A stretch of DNA of 64,000 bases, from positions 372,001 through 436,000 of the forward strand of contig NZ_AP028665.1 in NCBI RefSeq assembly GCF_041154455.1, in the 5' to 3' direction. The notes under the pieces were generated by a model, which worked only from the letters and a program-made list of their open reading frames with translations, made no database searches and was not told the DNA's origin. Made by a program: the position numbers and the translations under genes. Shown piece after piece: positions 1 through 8,859 of this stretch; position 1 is the first letter of the stretch; each line of letters begins with the position of its first letter. This DNA comes from Variovorax sp. V213 (GTDB lineage Bacteria; Pseudomonadota; Gammaproteobacteria; Burkholderiales; Burkholderiaceae_C).

Positions 1-572
1 AGCAGCACCGGCAAGCCGGCAACATGGAACACCCATTGCCATCCGTGGCTCTCGATGAGCTGCTTGGCGGTGAGCGCGACCAGGATGCCGCCCACGGAGT
101 AGCCTGCGAAAACCATCGTCACCAGACGTGTGCGCAGCTTCGCCGGTGCGAACTCTCCCATCTGCGCGGTCACGATGGGCAACACCCCGCCGATGCCGAG
201 GCCCGCGATGAACCGGGCGACGCTGAAGCCGATGGGTTCGGTGGCAAGCCCGGTCAGCGCAGTGAAGACACTGAAGAGCGCCACGCACACCGCGATCATG
301 CGCGGGCGGCCGATGCGGTCTGCCAGGGTGCCCAGAAAGATCGCGCCCAGCATGGTCCCGAACAATGCCGACCCGGCCATGACGCCGGCGCTCGTGGCGT
401 CGACGCCCATGTCCTTCATGATCGCCGGCAGCGCGGCCCCCACGACCGCCAAGTCATAGCCGTCGATGACGAGGATCAGCACGCACCACCAGAGCACGAG
501 CCCGTGGAAACGGTTGAACCGCGAGTGCCCCGCCAACGCGTGGATGTCGACCTGCTTGCCGGTCTGCTGCAT
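1..572 (-). CDS. MFS transporter, aromatic acid/carboxylate (AAHS-like), partial
   Basis: This is the N-terminal part (about 190 residues) of a major facilitator carrier whose 3' end runs off the window. It starts MQQTGKQVDIHALAG, followed by a first membrane helix ending in DGYDLAVVGAALP, the pattern of the aromatic acid:H+ symporter (AAHS) family. The loop 2-3 signature appears as LGTLADRIGRPRM, and helix 5 has GGVLPIVTA. An AGGAGA ribosome site precedes the ATG. Substrate is inferred only at class level (aromatic or small organic acid). It lies downstream of an AraC regulator that may control it. Confidence 0.85.
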   Translation of the reverse strand, partial: MQQTGKQVDIHALAGHSRFNRFHGLVLWWCVLILVIDGYDLAVVGAALPAIMKDMGVDATSAGVMAGSALFGTMLGAIFLGTLADRIGRPRMIAVCVALFSVFTALTGLATEPIGFSVARFIAGLGIGGVLPIVTAQMGEFAPAKLRTRLVTMVFAGYSVGGILVALTAKQLIESHGWQWVFHVAGLPVL

Positions 573-723
573 GTTTGTTGTCTCCTGTCGTTCGATCTGT
601 CGCGAGATGCGATTTCGACGGGAGGTTAGTTCTGCAAGCGGCGCGCATCCATGCCCGCGCGTCTCGATCTGGATGGGGCGTTCGGACATGCCGTCGTCCC
701 TGGCGAGCGCCGGGAGCTTCGGC

Positions 724-1743
724 TTATTCCGGCGCGGGCGCGGATGAGCGATAGGCTCCTGGGCTGACGCCAGTCCATTTCTTGAAGGCGCGATGGAAAG
801 CGCTCGTTTCCTGGAAGCCGGTGCGGGCGGCGACTTCGGCCACCGTCAGCGATGCGCTCGACAAGAGGTCGATGGCGATGTCCCGCCGCAGGTCGTCCTT
901 CACGCGCTGGTAGCTCACGCCCTCATGCTGCAAGCGGCGTTGAAGCGTGGTGCCGGAAACACAGAGTTCTTGTGCGAGCTTTTCGAGTTCCGGCCACGCC
1001 TCGGGCATCTGGCTGCGCAACCTGTTGCGCACCTGTGCGCTGGTGCTTGCATCGTTGCGGTACTTGACCAGCAGGTTGGCCGGCGCTTCCCTGAGGAAAT
1101 TGTCGACCGTTGCGGGCGATTCCGCGATCTTCAGGTCCAGCAGATCGCTTGCGAAACTGATGTGCGTGGTCCCGCCGTTGAACTTCACGTTCTCGCAAAA
1201 GCGCGTGCGGTAGTGGCTGTCGTCGCCCGGAGGCGGGCATCGGAACTGCATCTCGCTCAGGGGAATGCGCCGGTGCACGAGCCAGCACGCCAGGCCATGG
1301 ACGAGGATGAACCAGGTGCCGTAGCCGAACAGCCGGCGCAGCACGCCGCCGTCATGCAGGACGACGCGCGCCTCGTCGCCGTCGCAGACCAGCTCGCCGC
1401 GGAAGTCGTCCAGAGTCGCGTGGAGGAACCTCAGGATCCGGCGCAGAGCATGCGCCAGGTTGTCGGCGTTGACCGCCGCGCGCGTCATGAGCGCATAACT
1501 GCCCCGGCGAAGCCCGTGACTGTCCAGGCCGAAGAACTCATCGTCCATCAGGTCAGCCAGCGCGACCCACATGCGCGAGTACGCAGCCGCCGAGATGCGC
1601 GCACGCGGCGCGCTCAACAGCTCGCGATCGATCTTTGCGCATTCGAGGACGCTGCTGATGTCCATGTTCCTCAGCGCTGCGGCGTGGATCGCTTCGTGCA
1701 CCAACTCGATGGACACTGTTCCCTTCAAGCCTGCTGACTTCAT
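724..1743 (-). CDS. AraC family transcriptional regulator
   Basis: The protein has 339 residues: a long N-terminal arabinose-binding-like regulatory domain (about 20-205) and a C-terminal double helix-turn-helix (about 245-335), with the second-helix signature TVAEVAARTGFQETSAFHRAF and the end GVSPGAYR. This is the layout of OruR/GbdR-type activators, which sense small metabolites. It reads toward the partial MFS gene, and a solute-binding protein gene lies behind it, so control of uptake genes is a reasonable inference. The effector is unknown. Confidence 0.88.
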   Translation of the reverse strand: MKSAGLKGTVSIELVHEAIHAAALRNMDISSVLECAKIDRELLSAPRARISAAAYSRMWVALADLMDDEFFGLDSHGLRRGSYALMTRAAVNADNLAHALRRILRFLHATLDDFRGELVCDGDEARVVLHDGGVLRRLFGYGTWFILVHGLACWLVHRRIPLSEMQFRCPPPGDDSHYRTRFCENVKFNGGTTHISFASDLLDLKIAESPATVDNFLREAPANLLVKYRNDASTSAQVRNRLRSQMPEAWPELEKLAQELCVSGTTLQRRLQHEGVSYQRVKDDLRRDIAIDLLSSASLTVAEVAARTGFQETSAFHRAFKKWTGVSPGAYRSSAPAPE

Positions 1744-1875
1744 GCGAACTCGCTCAAGAATCGTTGATTGGGGCGAGTCCTTTATAAGCGCGTTTTACGT
1801 CGAGCAACCCCCGCTGAACCCTCGGAAGTGAGCATCAGAACGCCAAGGATCATCAGCTGAAGCCCGCCTGAGGGC

Positions 1876-2853
1876 TCAGTCGGCGTACTCGCCGGCGTCC
1901 TTGATCACCTTGGCCCAACGGTTTTTCTCCGCTTCGAGGAATTTTCGATGATTTGCCGGATCGAGTCGCTCGTCAGTCACGACGGTCAGTCCCAGAGCCT
2001 CCTCGCGCTTGATTAACTCGGGGTCTTTCAGGGCGGCGCGCAGCGCGCTGTTCAGCTTGGCCAGCACCGGTGCCGGCGTTCCCTTTGGCGCGTAGAGCCC
2101 ATGCCACACCTGGACGTTGAAATCCTTGAGGCCCGACTCGGAAAGTGTCGCCGTGTCCTTGAGCGCCGGCAGCGGAAGGCGCTGCAAGCTTGTGATGCCA
2201 TAGCTCTTGACCTTCTTGCCCTCGATCTGCGGCACGGCATTGACCGCCTGCTCGCACATCAGGTCCACCTGGCCGCCGATGAGGTCGGTCATGGCCGGCG
2301 CCGTTCCCTTGTAGGGGACCGACGTCATGGTGGTCTTAAGAGCGTTCTGGAACATCAGGCCGCAGAGGTGCGAGGCGGAGCCCAGCCCCGCATTGGCAAT
2401 GTTCACCTTGCTCCCGTTCGCAGCGATCCATTGGCGAAGTTCGGCAAAGTTGTTCGCGGCAAGGGACGGCTTGCCGATCACGACCGAGGGAGCTTCGTTG
2501 ATGAGGCCCAGCGTCTCGAAGTCGTCGGGTACCTTGTAGCTCAGCTTGCGGTATAGGGCCGGGGCGGTCGCCATACCAATGTGGTTAACCAACAGCGTAT
2601 AGCCGTCTGGGGCGGCTCTCGCCACCTTGGCAGAGCCGATCGTGCCACCCGCACCGATGGTGTTGTCGACGATGATCGTTTGGCCCAGCGGCTTGCGGAG
2701 CGCCTCGGCGAGATCTCGAGCGATCTTGTCCGTAGGACCGCCTGCTGCGAACGGCACAACCAGCGTGATCGGCTTGTCCGGAAACTCAGCGAAAGCAAGG
2801 GAGGCAGCGCTGGCCCAGACGAGGCCGGCGACCAAACGCATTGAGTTGATCAT
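1876..2853 (-). CDS. Bug/TctC family tripartite tricarboxylate transporter substrate-binding protein
   Basis: The product is a 325-residue periplasmic solute-binding protein. A Sec signal peptide covers residues 1-22 (hydrophobic run then SLAFA), followed by the Bug hallmark FPDKPITLVVPFAAGG and later APDGYTLLVN. Members bind carboxylates, often with no transporter subunits encoded nearby, as here. AGGAGACAAG sits correctly before the ATG. It is 30 bp downstream of the tartrate dehydratase-like gene on the same strand, so it probably captures the same or a related hydroxy-dicarboxylate. That ligand is inferred from context. Confidence 0.93.
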   Translation of the reverse strand: MINSMRLVAGLVWASAASLAFAEFPDKPITLVVPFAAGGPTDKIARDLAEALRKPLGQTIIVDNTIGAGGTIGSAKVARAAPDGYTLLVNHIGMATAPALYRKLSYKVPDDFETLGLINEAPSVVIGKPSLAANNFAELRQWIAANGSKVNIANAGLGSASHLCGLMFQNALKTTMTSVPYKGTAPAMTDLIGGQVDLMCEQAVNAVPQIEGKKVKSYGITSLQRLPLPALKDTATLSESGLKDFNVQVWHGLYAPKGTPAPVLAKLNSALRAALKDPELIKREEALGLTVVTDERLDPANHRKFLEAEKNRWAKVIKDAGEYAD

Positions 2854-2883
2854 GTCTTGTCTCCTTTTTCTTTTTGTCGAATT

Positions 2884-4050
2884 TCAGGCCGACAGCGCCT
2901 GCATCTCGCGATACAGATCGGCCTTGCCTTCAAAGCCGATGCCAGGGAGTTCGGGCAGCGTGACGAAGCCGTCTTGCACCTTCACGCCATCCGGGAAACC
3001 ACCGAACGGCTGGAAGAGGTCGGGGTACGATTCGTTGCCCCCCAGGCCCAGGCCGGCGGCAATGTTGAGCGACATCTGATGGCCGCCGTGCGGGATGCAG
3101 CGGCTTGCCGACCAGCCGTGCTCCTTGAGCATGTCGAGCGTGCGAAGGTACTCCACCAAGCCGTAGCTGAGCGCGCAATCGAACTGCAGCCAATCACGAT
3201 CTGGGCGCATGCCGCCGTAGCGGATCAGGTTGCGCGCGTCCTGCATCGAGAACAGATCCTCGCCTGTGGCCATCGGGTTCTTGTAGAAATTGCGCAGCGC
3301 GGCCTGCAACTCGAAGTCGAGCGGGTCGCCCGGCTCCTCGTACCAGAACAGATCGTATTGCGACAGCGCCTTGGCGTAGGCGATGGCGGTCTCCAGGTCG
3401 AAACGACCGTTGGCGTCGACGCAGAGCTTCTGGCCGTCTTGAAGCACCTCCATGATGGAATCGATGCGGCGCAGGTCTTCGTCGAGCGACGCGCCGCCGA
3501 TCTTCTTCTTCACGACCGTGTAGCCACGGTCGATGTAGCTGCGCATCTCGTCCTGCAGCTTCTTATGGTCTTGGCCGGGGTAGTAATAGCCGCCGGCGGC
3601 GTAAACGAAGATCTTGCGGTTGGGCTTGCCGTCGCCGTACCGATCAGCGAGGAGTTGGAACAGCGGTTTGCCTTCAATCTTGGCGACAGCGTCCCAGACA
3701 GCCATGTCGATCGTGCCGATCGCCACCGAGCGCTCGCCATGGCCGCCCGGCTTCTCATTGGTGAACATGGCGTTCCAGATCTTGTGCGGGTCGAGGTTGT
3801 CGCCTGTGTCGTCCACGAGCGACGCCGGATCGGCTTCCAGGATGCGCGGAATGAAGCGCTCGCGCATCAGCTTGCCCTGGCCATAGCGACCGTTCGAATT
3901 GAAGCCATAGCCGACCACCGGCCTGCCGTCGCGGATCACGTCGGTTATCACGGCGACCAGGCTCAGGGTCATCTTGCTAAAGTCGATGTAGGCGTTGCGG
4001 ATGGGCGAGCTGATGGGGATGGTCTTCTCGCGGATTTCGACGATCTTCAC
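2884..4050 (-). CDS. tarD: D(-)-tartrate dehydratase-like enolase superfamily enzyme
   Basis: This 388-residue member of the mandelate racemase/enolase superfamily most resembles the rhizobial D(-)-tartrate dehydratase, which converts D-tartrate to oxaloacetate. Visible features are the opening IREKTIPI and AYIDFSKM, a KKK cluster at 181-183 carrying the KxK base, metal ligands D212 (VDANGRFD), E238 (WYEEP) and E264 (TGEDL), and H321 in CIPHGGHQM. All sit one residue before the positions I recall for the characterised enzyme. The start is GTG with a weak ribosome site. It is divergent from a LysR regulator and followed by a Bug protein. Confidence 0.82.
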   Translation of the reverse strand: MKIVEIREKTIPISSPIRNAYIDFSKMTLSLVAVITDVIRDGRPVVGYGFNSNGRYGQGKLMRERFIPRILEADPASLVDDTGDNLDPHKIWNAMFTNEKPGGHGERSVAIGTIDMAVWDAVAKIEGKPLFQLLADRYGDGKPNRKIFVYAAGGYYYPGQDHKKLQDEMRSYIDRGYTVVKKKIGGASLDEDLRRIDSIMEVLQDGQKLCVDANGRFDLETAIAYAKALSQYDLFWYEEPGDPLDFELQAALRNFYKNPMATGEDLFSMQDARNLIRYGGMRPDRDWLQFDCALSYGLVEYLRTLDMLKEHGWSASRCIPHGGHQMSLNIAAGLGLGGNESYPDLFQPFGGFPDGVKVQDGFVTLPELPGIGFEGKADLYREMQALSA

Positions 4051-4153
4051 GGTTGTGTCCAGGTGGGTTTGAATGGAGGACTGAATGGTCGGGCACGCTG
4101 GATTTTTCAGCCAATGTTCAATTTCTTAACTTCTATGCGCTGGACGAACCGCA

Positions 4154-5050
4154 ATGAATCTGATCTGGTTGGATGACTTCCTGTCGCTGGCGGCCACGGG
4201 GAATTTCTCGCGCGCGGCAGATGATCGCCACAGCTCGCAACCTGCCTTCAGCCGGCGAATCCGCGCGCTGGAGGAATGGATCGGGGCCGACCTGTTCGAC
4301 CGCAGTTCGCAGCCCGCCACGCTGACCGAAGTCGGCGAGTGGTTCGCCGGAGTGGCACAGGAACTGAACGCCAGGGTGGCGCGGCTGCCCGGCGACGCCA
4401 AGAAGATCGCCGAGGCAAGCTCGGTCACTTTGCGGATAGCGTCCACGCACGCTCTCTCCTTCACATTCCTGCCGCGGTGGTTGCGAAGCCTCGAATCGCA
4501 CACACCGCTCGGCCCGGTGCAGCTGATGTCCGACGTGCTCGAGCGTTGCGAAGCACTGATGCTGCAGAGCAAGGTTCAGTTCGTTCTGAGCCACGCGCAC
4601 AGCAAGGCACAAGGCGCGCTTGATGCTGAGCCTTTCAGATCGGCTCGGATTGGCGAGGATGTGCTCGTCGCTGTGTCGGCGCCCAAAGAGGGAGGTGGCG
4701 CGCGTCACCCACTGCGGACGGGCGCCGGCGCGGTTCCAGTGCTCCAGTACACGGAGGAATCGGGATTGGGGCGCATCATGCGCGCTGTTCTGGGACGCAG
4801 GCTGGAATCGCTGGGGGTTCAGGTCGTCTTCACCGCGCACCTCGCCTCGGTTCTGCGGACGATGGCGCTCGATGGCAGGGGCATCGCGTGGCTGCCGCAG
4901 ACTCTTGTAGAGGACGACATTGGGCAGGGGCGCCTGGTCGCTGCAGCCAGTGGCGAGTGGGCCGTCCCACTGGAAATCAGGCTCTACCGCGACAGCGAAC
5001 TTTTGGGAAAGGCTGCCAACGCCTTCTGGAATACAGCTGTCGATGGCTGA
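4154..5050 (+). CDS. LysR family transcriptional regulator
   Basis: The protein has 298 residues with an N-terminal winged helix (LDDFLSLAATGNFSRAA, then QPAFSRRIRALEEWIG) and a C-terminal type 2 periplasmic-binding effector domain. It is divergent from the tartrate dehydratase-like gene, with 103 bp between the starts. That is the classic arrangement for a LysR protein controlling its neighbour and itself. The effector is probably the substrate of that pathway. No convincing T-N11-A box could be singled out in the short intergenic region. Confidence 0.92.
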   Translation: MNLIWLDDFLSLAATGNFSRAADDRHSSQPAFSRRIRALEEWIGADLFDRSSQPATLTEVGEWFAGVAQELNARVARLPGDAKKIAEASSVTLRIASTHALSFTFLPRWLRSLESHTPLGPVQLMSDVLERCEALMLQSKVQFVLSHAHSKAQGALDAEPFRSARIGEDVLVAVSAPKEGGGARHPLRTGAGAVPVLQYTEESGLGRIMRAVLGRRLESLGVQVVFTAHLASVLRTMALDGRGIAWLPQTLVEDDIGQGRLVAAASGEWAVPLEIRLYRDSELLGKAANAFWNTAVDG

Positions 5051-5179
5051 TGGTCCTTGATCGTCGTTTGCACCTCGTCATGCGGCTATCGCCGCTTCGC
5101 TCCGCATTGCGGTCAGTCACCTTCGAAACGCCAAAGGCTGTTGATTGCCGCCGAAAATTGACCCTCCGAACGCGGTGAT

Positions 5180-5899
5180 TCAGGGTCGGACGTCGGTGAA
5201 ATCCAATAGGCGGGGCGCTTCCTTCCGCAAAAGCGCGCATGCGGCCGGTGAGGCCCAGGTCTCGGTCAACGCGCCGGACAGTGCCGCCAACAGCTGCGAG
5301 ACATCGTTGGCGGCCTCCGCATGCAAGGCCTCCGCCACGATGAGGACATCGGATGTTTCGTCCCGCACGGCGGAACGAGCGCTTTGGCGATGGGTCCACC
5401 GCCGGGCGTGCGCGCGGCCGTCGGCATCCGCGAAGATGACTTCACCGCGTTCGGGCGTTTCCGTTTCGCCCGAGAACGCCAGATAGCTTTCCGTGCCGTC
5501 CGCGCACCGTACTTCCAGCCCTTCGGAAACCTTCGACACATCGAACACCGCAACGGGAATCGCGAAGGCCACCGACACCGCGTTGCAAAGATCGACGAGC
5601 GGATGAAGCGGTGGCAGCGAGCCTTCCTTCCTGAAGCGCCGCAGCAGCGACTCGGACGCGCACCGGTACTGCGTGGGCTTGAGGCCCATGCGCGCGAAGG
5701 TGCGGCGCCAGGCCTGGATCTCCGGAAGATCGGATTCCGAGCCGGCGGCTTCGAGCCTTGCGCGCGCCCTGGCGTGGTAGTGCGCCACCTGCGCCTCCAC
5801 GGAGACGTTCCTGTGAATGCCCTGGGCCAGCAATACGCCGGGCACCAGCTCAGGATGGCGCTCCCAGATTTCCGGCGAATGAGAGAAGAAGAAATGCAT
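5180..5899 (-). CDS. B3/B4 tRNA-binding domain protein (COG3382-like)
   Basis: The 239-residue product resembles the free-standing B3/B4 domain of phenylalanyl-tRNA synthetase beta chains, usually annotated as a phenylalanyl-tRNA synthetase-like protein. Features include the early HSPEIWERHPELVPGVL, then AWRRTFARMGLKPTQYR and a core LVDLCNAVSVAFAIPVAVFD. Relatives are proposed to act on tRNA or in editing, but the physiological role is not settled. It lies 41 bp downstream of an AraC gene on the same strand. The start at MHFFF is the first Met that fits the family. Confidence 0.75.
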   Translation of the reverse strand: MHFFFSHSPEIWERHPELVPGVLLAQGIHRNVSVEAQVAHYHARARARLEAAGSESDLPEIQAWRRTFARMGLKPTQYRCASESLLRRFRKEGSLPPLHPLVDLCNAVSVAFAIPVAVFDVSKVSEGLEVRCADGTESYLAFSGETETPERGEVIFADADGRAHARRWTHRQSARSAVRDETSDVLIVAEALHAEAANDVSQLLAALSGALTETWASPAACALLRKEAPRLLDFTDVRP

Positions 5900-5940
5900 G
5901 GCGCACAGTGTGTCGCTCGCGCGGCGGTGCGTCTTGAACT

Positions 5941-6795
5941 CTATTGCAGTTGACCGGGCCGCACCCCGGCGCGCTGCCATGCACCTGGCGTGTAGCCGAA
6001 ATGCCGGACGAAGGCGCGGGTCATGTGGCTCTGGTCCGCAAAGCCGGCCGCCAGCGCCGCCTCCGACAAGGCGGTGCCCCGGCGGATGAGCCCGCGCGCG
6101 ACTTCCGCGCGCTGTTGCAGCAGCCAGGCATACGGCGTGACGCCATGTACTTCCCTGAAGCGCCGCAGCAGCTGGTACTTGCTCAGCCCTGAAGCTGCCG
6201 CCAGCTCGCCCAGGCTCGGTGGCTTCGCCAAGCCATCCGCGAGCATTTCGCGTGCCCGCGAGACGTCGGCCGATGCCGTGCGGGCGGGCAGCCCGAGCGC
6301 GCCATGGCGCGCGACGAGCATGGTGCAGACCTGCACGAGCAACTCCTCGCAGCGCAGTGCGTCCAACGGAGCCCGTTGCGGCGCGCCAGACCCTGCGTCC
6401 AGCATGCGCAAGAGCGCGCCGAGCACGCGCCGTAGCCGCTCGTCCTCGATGACCGGACGAAGCAGGGCCACGTCCCGCGCCGCGCCGGCAGAAGCCGCAT
6501 CCACCGCCCATCGAAGCGCATCGGGTTCTAGGTACAGCATGCGCCAGCGCCGAAAGTGGCCGCCGAGCGGCCGGCCGTCATGCACTTCACCGGGATTCGT
6601 CGCGATGAGATTGCCGGCGTAGGCATCGACGTTGCCGCATCCGCTGGCGGAGCTTTGGGCGCCCTCGTCGATGATCCCGACGCCGAACGTGGCATGCCAG
6701 TGCCTGCCATAGTGGCGATCGCTCGAAATGCTCGTGCCGTGCACGCCCTCCCAGGGAGAGCCGAAGACGCGGCAGACGTGGTGCGGGTTCCTCAT
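5941..6795 (-). CDS. AraC family regulator with N-terminal cupin sensor
   Basis: This 284-residue regulator has a cupin-like AraC ligand domain (HYGRHWHATFGVGIID, then NPGEVHDGRPL) and a C-terminal AraC helix-turn-helix ending AGFADQSHMTRAFVRHFGYTPGAW. I chose MRNPHH as start because the frame upstream is not conserved in character. It is divergent from the DKNYY lipoprotein gene and precedes the B3/B4 gene, so it could regulate either. Effector unknown. Confidence 0.87.
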   Translation of the reverse strand: MRNPHHVCRVFGSPWEGVHGTSISSDRHYGRHWHATFGVGIIDEGAQSSASGCGNVDAYAGNLIATNPGEVHDGRPLGGHFRRWRMLYLEPDALRWAVDAASAGAARDVALLRPVIEDERLRRVLGALLRMLDAGSGAPQRAPLDALRCEELLVQVCTMLVARHGALGLPARTASADVSRAREMLADGLAKPPSLGELAAASGLSKYQLLRRFREVHGVTPYAWLLQQRAEVARGLIRRGTALSEAALAAGFADQSHMTRAFVRHFGYTPGAWQRAGVRPGQLQ

Positions 6796-6913
6796 CGCGC
6801 GGAGTATGCATGCGCCGGGTCCGGTCCCTTGGCGTGCGCCGTTCGATATATGCTGGTGTTCCGGTGCGGCATCGCGGAACATCGCGGACCGTGCCAACAA
6901 CCAAGAAAGACGC

Positions 6914-7753
6914 ATGCGCCGCATCCTTGTCATCCTGCTGGGCATGCTGCTCGGCCTGGCCGGGTGCGACGGCAGCAGCTACACGAAAAAGGGTTTGCAG
7001 TGGGCTTACGACGGCTCGCCCTTCACGCCCGACGACCCGAAGACGTTTCGCGCCCTGGACAAGCACTTCGCGCGCGACGCGAAGCGCGGCTACTACCGGG
7101 GCAGCACCATCGACGGCAGCGACGGCGCCAGCTTCGAGGCGCTGTCCGACCATGAGGCACGCGATCTCCGGACGGTCTACTACTGCGACACCTATCGCAA
7201 GGGCCAGGAGTACTGGGCGATTCAATACGTTCGCGTCACGCCCATCCGGGACGCGCATGCGCCGACCTATCGCGTCATGGGCTTCGGCTATGCGCGAGAT
7301 CGCTCGCGCGCGTACGGAGACGGCGTGGGCTTCGCGGTGCGAGACGCGGCGAGCTTCGAACCTTTGAGCTCGCAATTTGCACGCGATTCAGAGCGCGGCT
7401 ATTTCGCTCGTGTCGAGATTCCCGGCAGCCACGGACCGACGTTTTCGCTGATCGACGAGGGGTATGCGCGCGATCGCACCAGCGCCTATCACGGACACAT
7501 CGAAACCGACACGCCCAATCGAGGACCGTACCCCGTGGTTCGCACACTGCGCGGCGCGGACACCGCGGCCTTGCGTGTTCTCGGGCGCGGCTACGCCTCG
7601 GACGCCAGCCGAGTCTGGTACCGGGGCACGCTCGTGCCTCACGCCGATGCAGCGAGCTTCGCGGTGGTCGACGATGTCGCGAGCGACATCGATGCAAATG
7701 ATCGCACGGGCTCCTGGAAACAGGGGCGAAAAGCTGCTGCCACCGCACGCTGA
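6914..7753 (+). CDS. DKNYY-repeat lipoprotein
   Basis: A lipoprotein signal peptide (MRRILVILLGMLLGLAGC, lipobox LAGC) is followed by a 260-residue periplasmic part built of about six repeats of 30-40 residues. Each carries an aromatic and acidic core such as FARDAKRGYYRG, YARDRSRAYGDG, YARDRTSAYHG and YASDASRVWYRG. This is the DKNYY domain pattern, known from secreted proteins of unknown function. The ATG at 6914 gives the signal peptide; an upstream in-frame Met would bury it. Membrane anchoring is a prediction. Confidence 0.8.
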   Translation: MRRILVILLGMLLGLAGCDGSSYTKKGLQWAYDGSPFTPDDPKTFRALDKHFARDAKRGYYRGSTIDGSDGASFEALSDHEARDLRTVYYCDTYRKGQEYWAIQYVRVTPIRDAHAPTYRVMGFGYARDRSRAYGDGVGFAVRDAASFEPLSSQFARDSERGYFARVEIPGSHGPTFSLIDEGYARDRTSAYHGHIETDTPNRGPYPVVRTLRGADTAALRVLGRGYASDASRVWYRGTLVPHADAASFAVVDDVASDIDANDRTGSWKQGRKAAATAR

Positions 7754-7840
7754 GCCCGGCCAGCCAAGGCAGATGCAGAAAATTTCCCGTGTCGCTGCGC
7801 ACCTGACTACGATGTGTCCACGGCTACAAGGAGCACAGAC

Positions 7841-8047
7841 ATGTCGAATCACGTTTACAAGTCGCTCGAGCTCACCGGCTCATCGCCCGTCAGCATCGAG
7901 GATGCCGTGCAGACGGCCATCGCCAAGGCGCACGAGACGGTTCGCAACATCCAGTGGTTCACCGTCACCGAGACGCGCGGCCACGTGGTGGACGGCAAGG
8001 TCGCGCACTGGCAGGTGACGCTGAAGATCGGCTTCACGCTCGAGTAG
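7841..8047 (+). CDS. Dodecin flavoprotein
   Basis: The product is a 68-residue dodecin, a small protein that forms a hollow dodecamer and stores flavins. The opening HVYKSLELTGSSP, the helix IEDAVQTAIAKAHETV, the flavin-stacking Trp in NIQWFTVTETRG and the ending WQVTLKIGF are all typical. An AAGGAG ribosome site lies 8 bases before the ATG, which settles the start. It is monocistronic and converges on the last gene of the TOMM region. Confidence 0.95.
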   Translation: MSNHVYKSLELTGSSPVSIEDAVQTAIAKAHETVRNIQWFTVTETRGHVVDGKVAHWQVTLKIGFTLE

Positions 8048-8049
8048 CG

Positions 8050-8073
8050 GCTGGCTGGCTGCGGCCGGCCAGC
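8050..8073. terminator. Hairpin between convergent genes
   Basis: A GC-rich inverted repeat (GCTGGC at 8050-8055 pairing with GCCAGC at 8068-8073) fills the 25 bp between the convergent dodecin and last TOMM-region genes. It has no T-tract on either side, so it is only a possible bidirectional terminator. Confidence 0.3.
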
Positions 8074-8408
8074 TAGTCGGCGATGACATGGAGGCTGTGC
8101 TTGGCGCGGCGCGCACGGGCGCACATCCGCGCCAGATCCAGCAGAAAGCCGATCACGGCCGGCGTGTCGGTGCAGCCCGGCAGCGCCGCCAGGATGTCCT
8201 TGCGGAGCTCCGCCAGGCCGTCGCCTGCAAACACCATCTCCGCGGAGGCGCCGTAGTAGTGCTTCCAGAACTTCTGCAGCGCTCCCTGTTTCAGTTCATC
8301 GATGACGAGCGAATAGCCGTCCTCCCAGATGGATTCGTCCATCGGGAGGCTGGGGAGGCCCGGTGTCTCGGGCCGCATTCCTTGTGGCACCTGGATGATT
8401 CGCCGCAT
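8073..8408 (-). CDS. Hypothetical protein, last gene of the TOMM-region operon
   Basis: I do not recognise this 111-residue protein. It starts MRRIIQVPQGMRPETPG and has no signal peptide. It contains an acidic segment (PMDESIWEDGYSLVIDEL), a GDGLAELRKDILAAL helix and a basic C-terminal helix rich in Ala and Arg. It begins 11 bp after the stop of the lipoprotein gene, so it is very likely co-transcribed. Its place at the end of the cluster is the only hint of function. Confidence 0.6.
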   Translation of the reverse strand: MRRIIQVPQGMRPETPGLPSLPMDESIWEDGYSLVIDELKQGALQKFWKHYYGASAEMVFAGDGLAELRKDILAALPGCTDTPAVIGFLLDLARMCARARRAKHSLHVIAD

Positions 8409-8419
8409 TGTTTCAGCCG

Positions 8420-8848
8420 CTAGCTGCAGTTGCCCGGCGCACCGGCGAGTTCCGGAAACTCGGTGACGACCGTGCCGTTGGTTGCGCTTTCGATGATGAG
8501 GCGTCCGCACTTTTCGCCGGCCGTGCCGACGACCTGGTTGAGGTTGGCGTCATAGCGGATCCGATGGTCGGGCTGCACGACGCGGGTCTGGCTCGGCGCA
8601 GTCTGGACCATGCGGCAGAAGTTCTGCGCCGCGGCGGCGTTGGTGCAGTACTGCGGCAGCAGCTGGCTGGCGCCGGACGTTGCGGTGCAATGGCGCGCGA
8701 AGATGTGCTGGTAGCCGGTCGCGGTGACGACGCACTGGGCGTCCACGCCCACCTGGGTCTCCCCCGGCTTCGATCCGATGCCCTGGCAACCGCTCAGCAC
8801 GGCCATCGAGATGGCGCAAAGGATGGCGAGTTGGCTTGTGTTCTTCAT
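8420..8848 (-). CDS. Small cysteine-containing lipoprotein
   Basis: The 142-residue product has a lipoprotein signal peptide (MKNTSQLAILCAISMAVLSGC). The mature part has several further cysteines (QCVVT, RHCTAT, YCTN, FCRM, KCGR, GNCS) that could form disulfides in the periplasm. No family was recognised. GAGGAAGAAG lies just before the ATG. It sits 11 bp after the tail-collar gene and 11 bp before the next gene on the same strand, so it belongs to that transcription unit. Confidence 0.72.
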   Translation of the reverse strand: MKNTSQLAILCAISMAVLSGCQGIGSKPGETQVGVDAQCVVTATGYQHIFARHCTATSGASQLLPQYCTNAAAAQNFCRMVQTAPSQTRVVQPDHRIRYDANLNQVVGTAGEKCGRLIIESATNGTVVTEFPELAGAPGNCS

Positions 8849-8859
8849 GATCTTCTTCC

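Noticed and set aside
5051..5179. Possible insertion-sequence remnant containing GCCGAAAATTGACCC-like sequence
   Set aside because: The 129-bp gap recalls the end of some IS elements, but I could not find terminal inverted repeats or a transposase fragment, so it stays unassigned.
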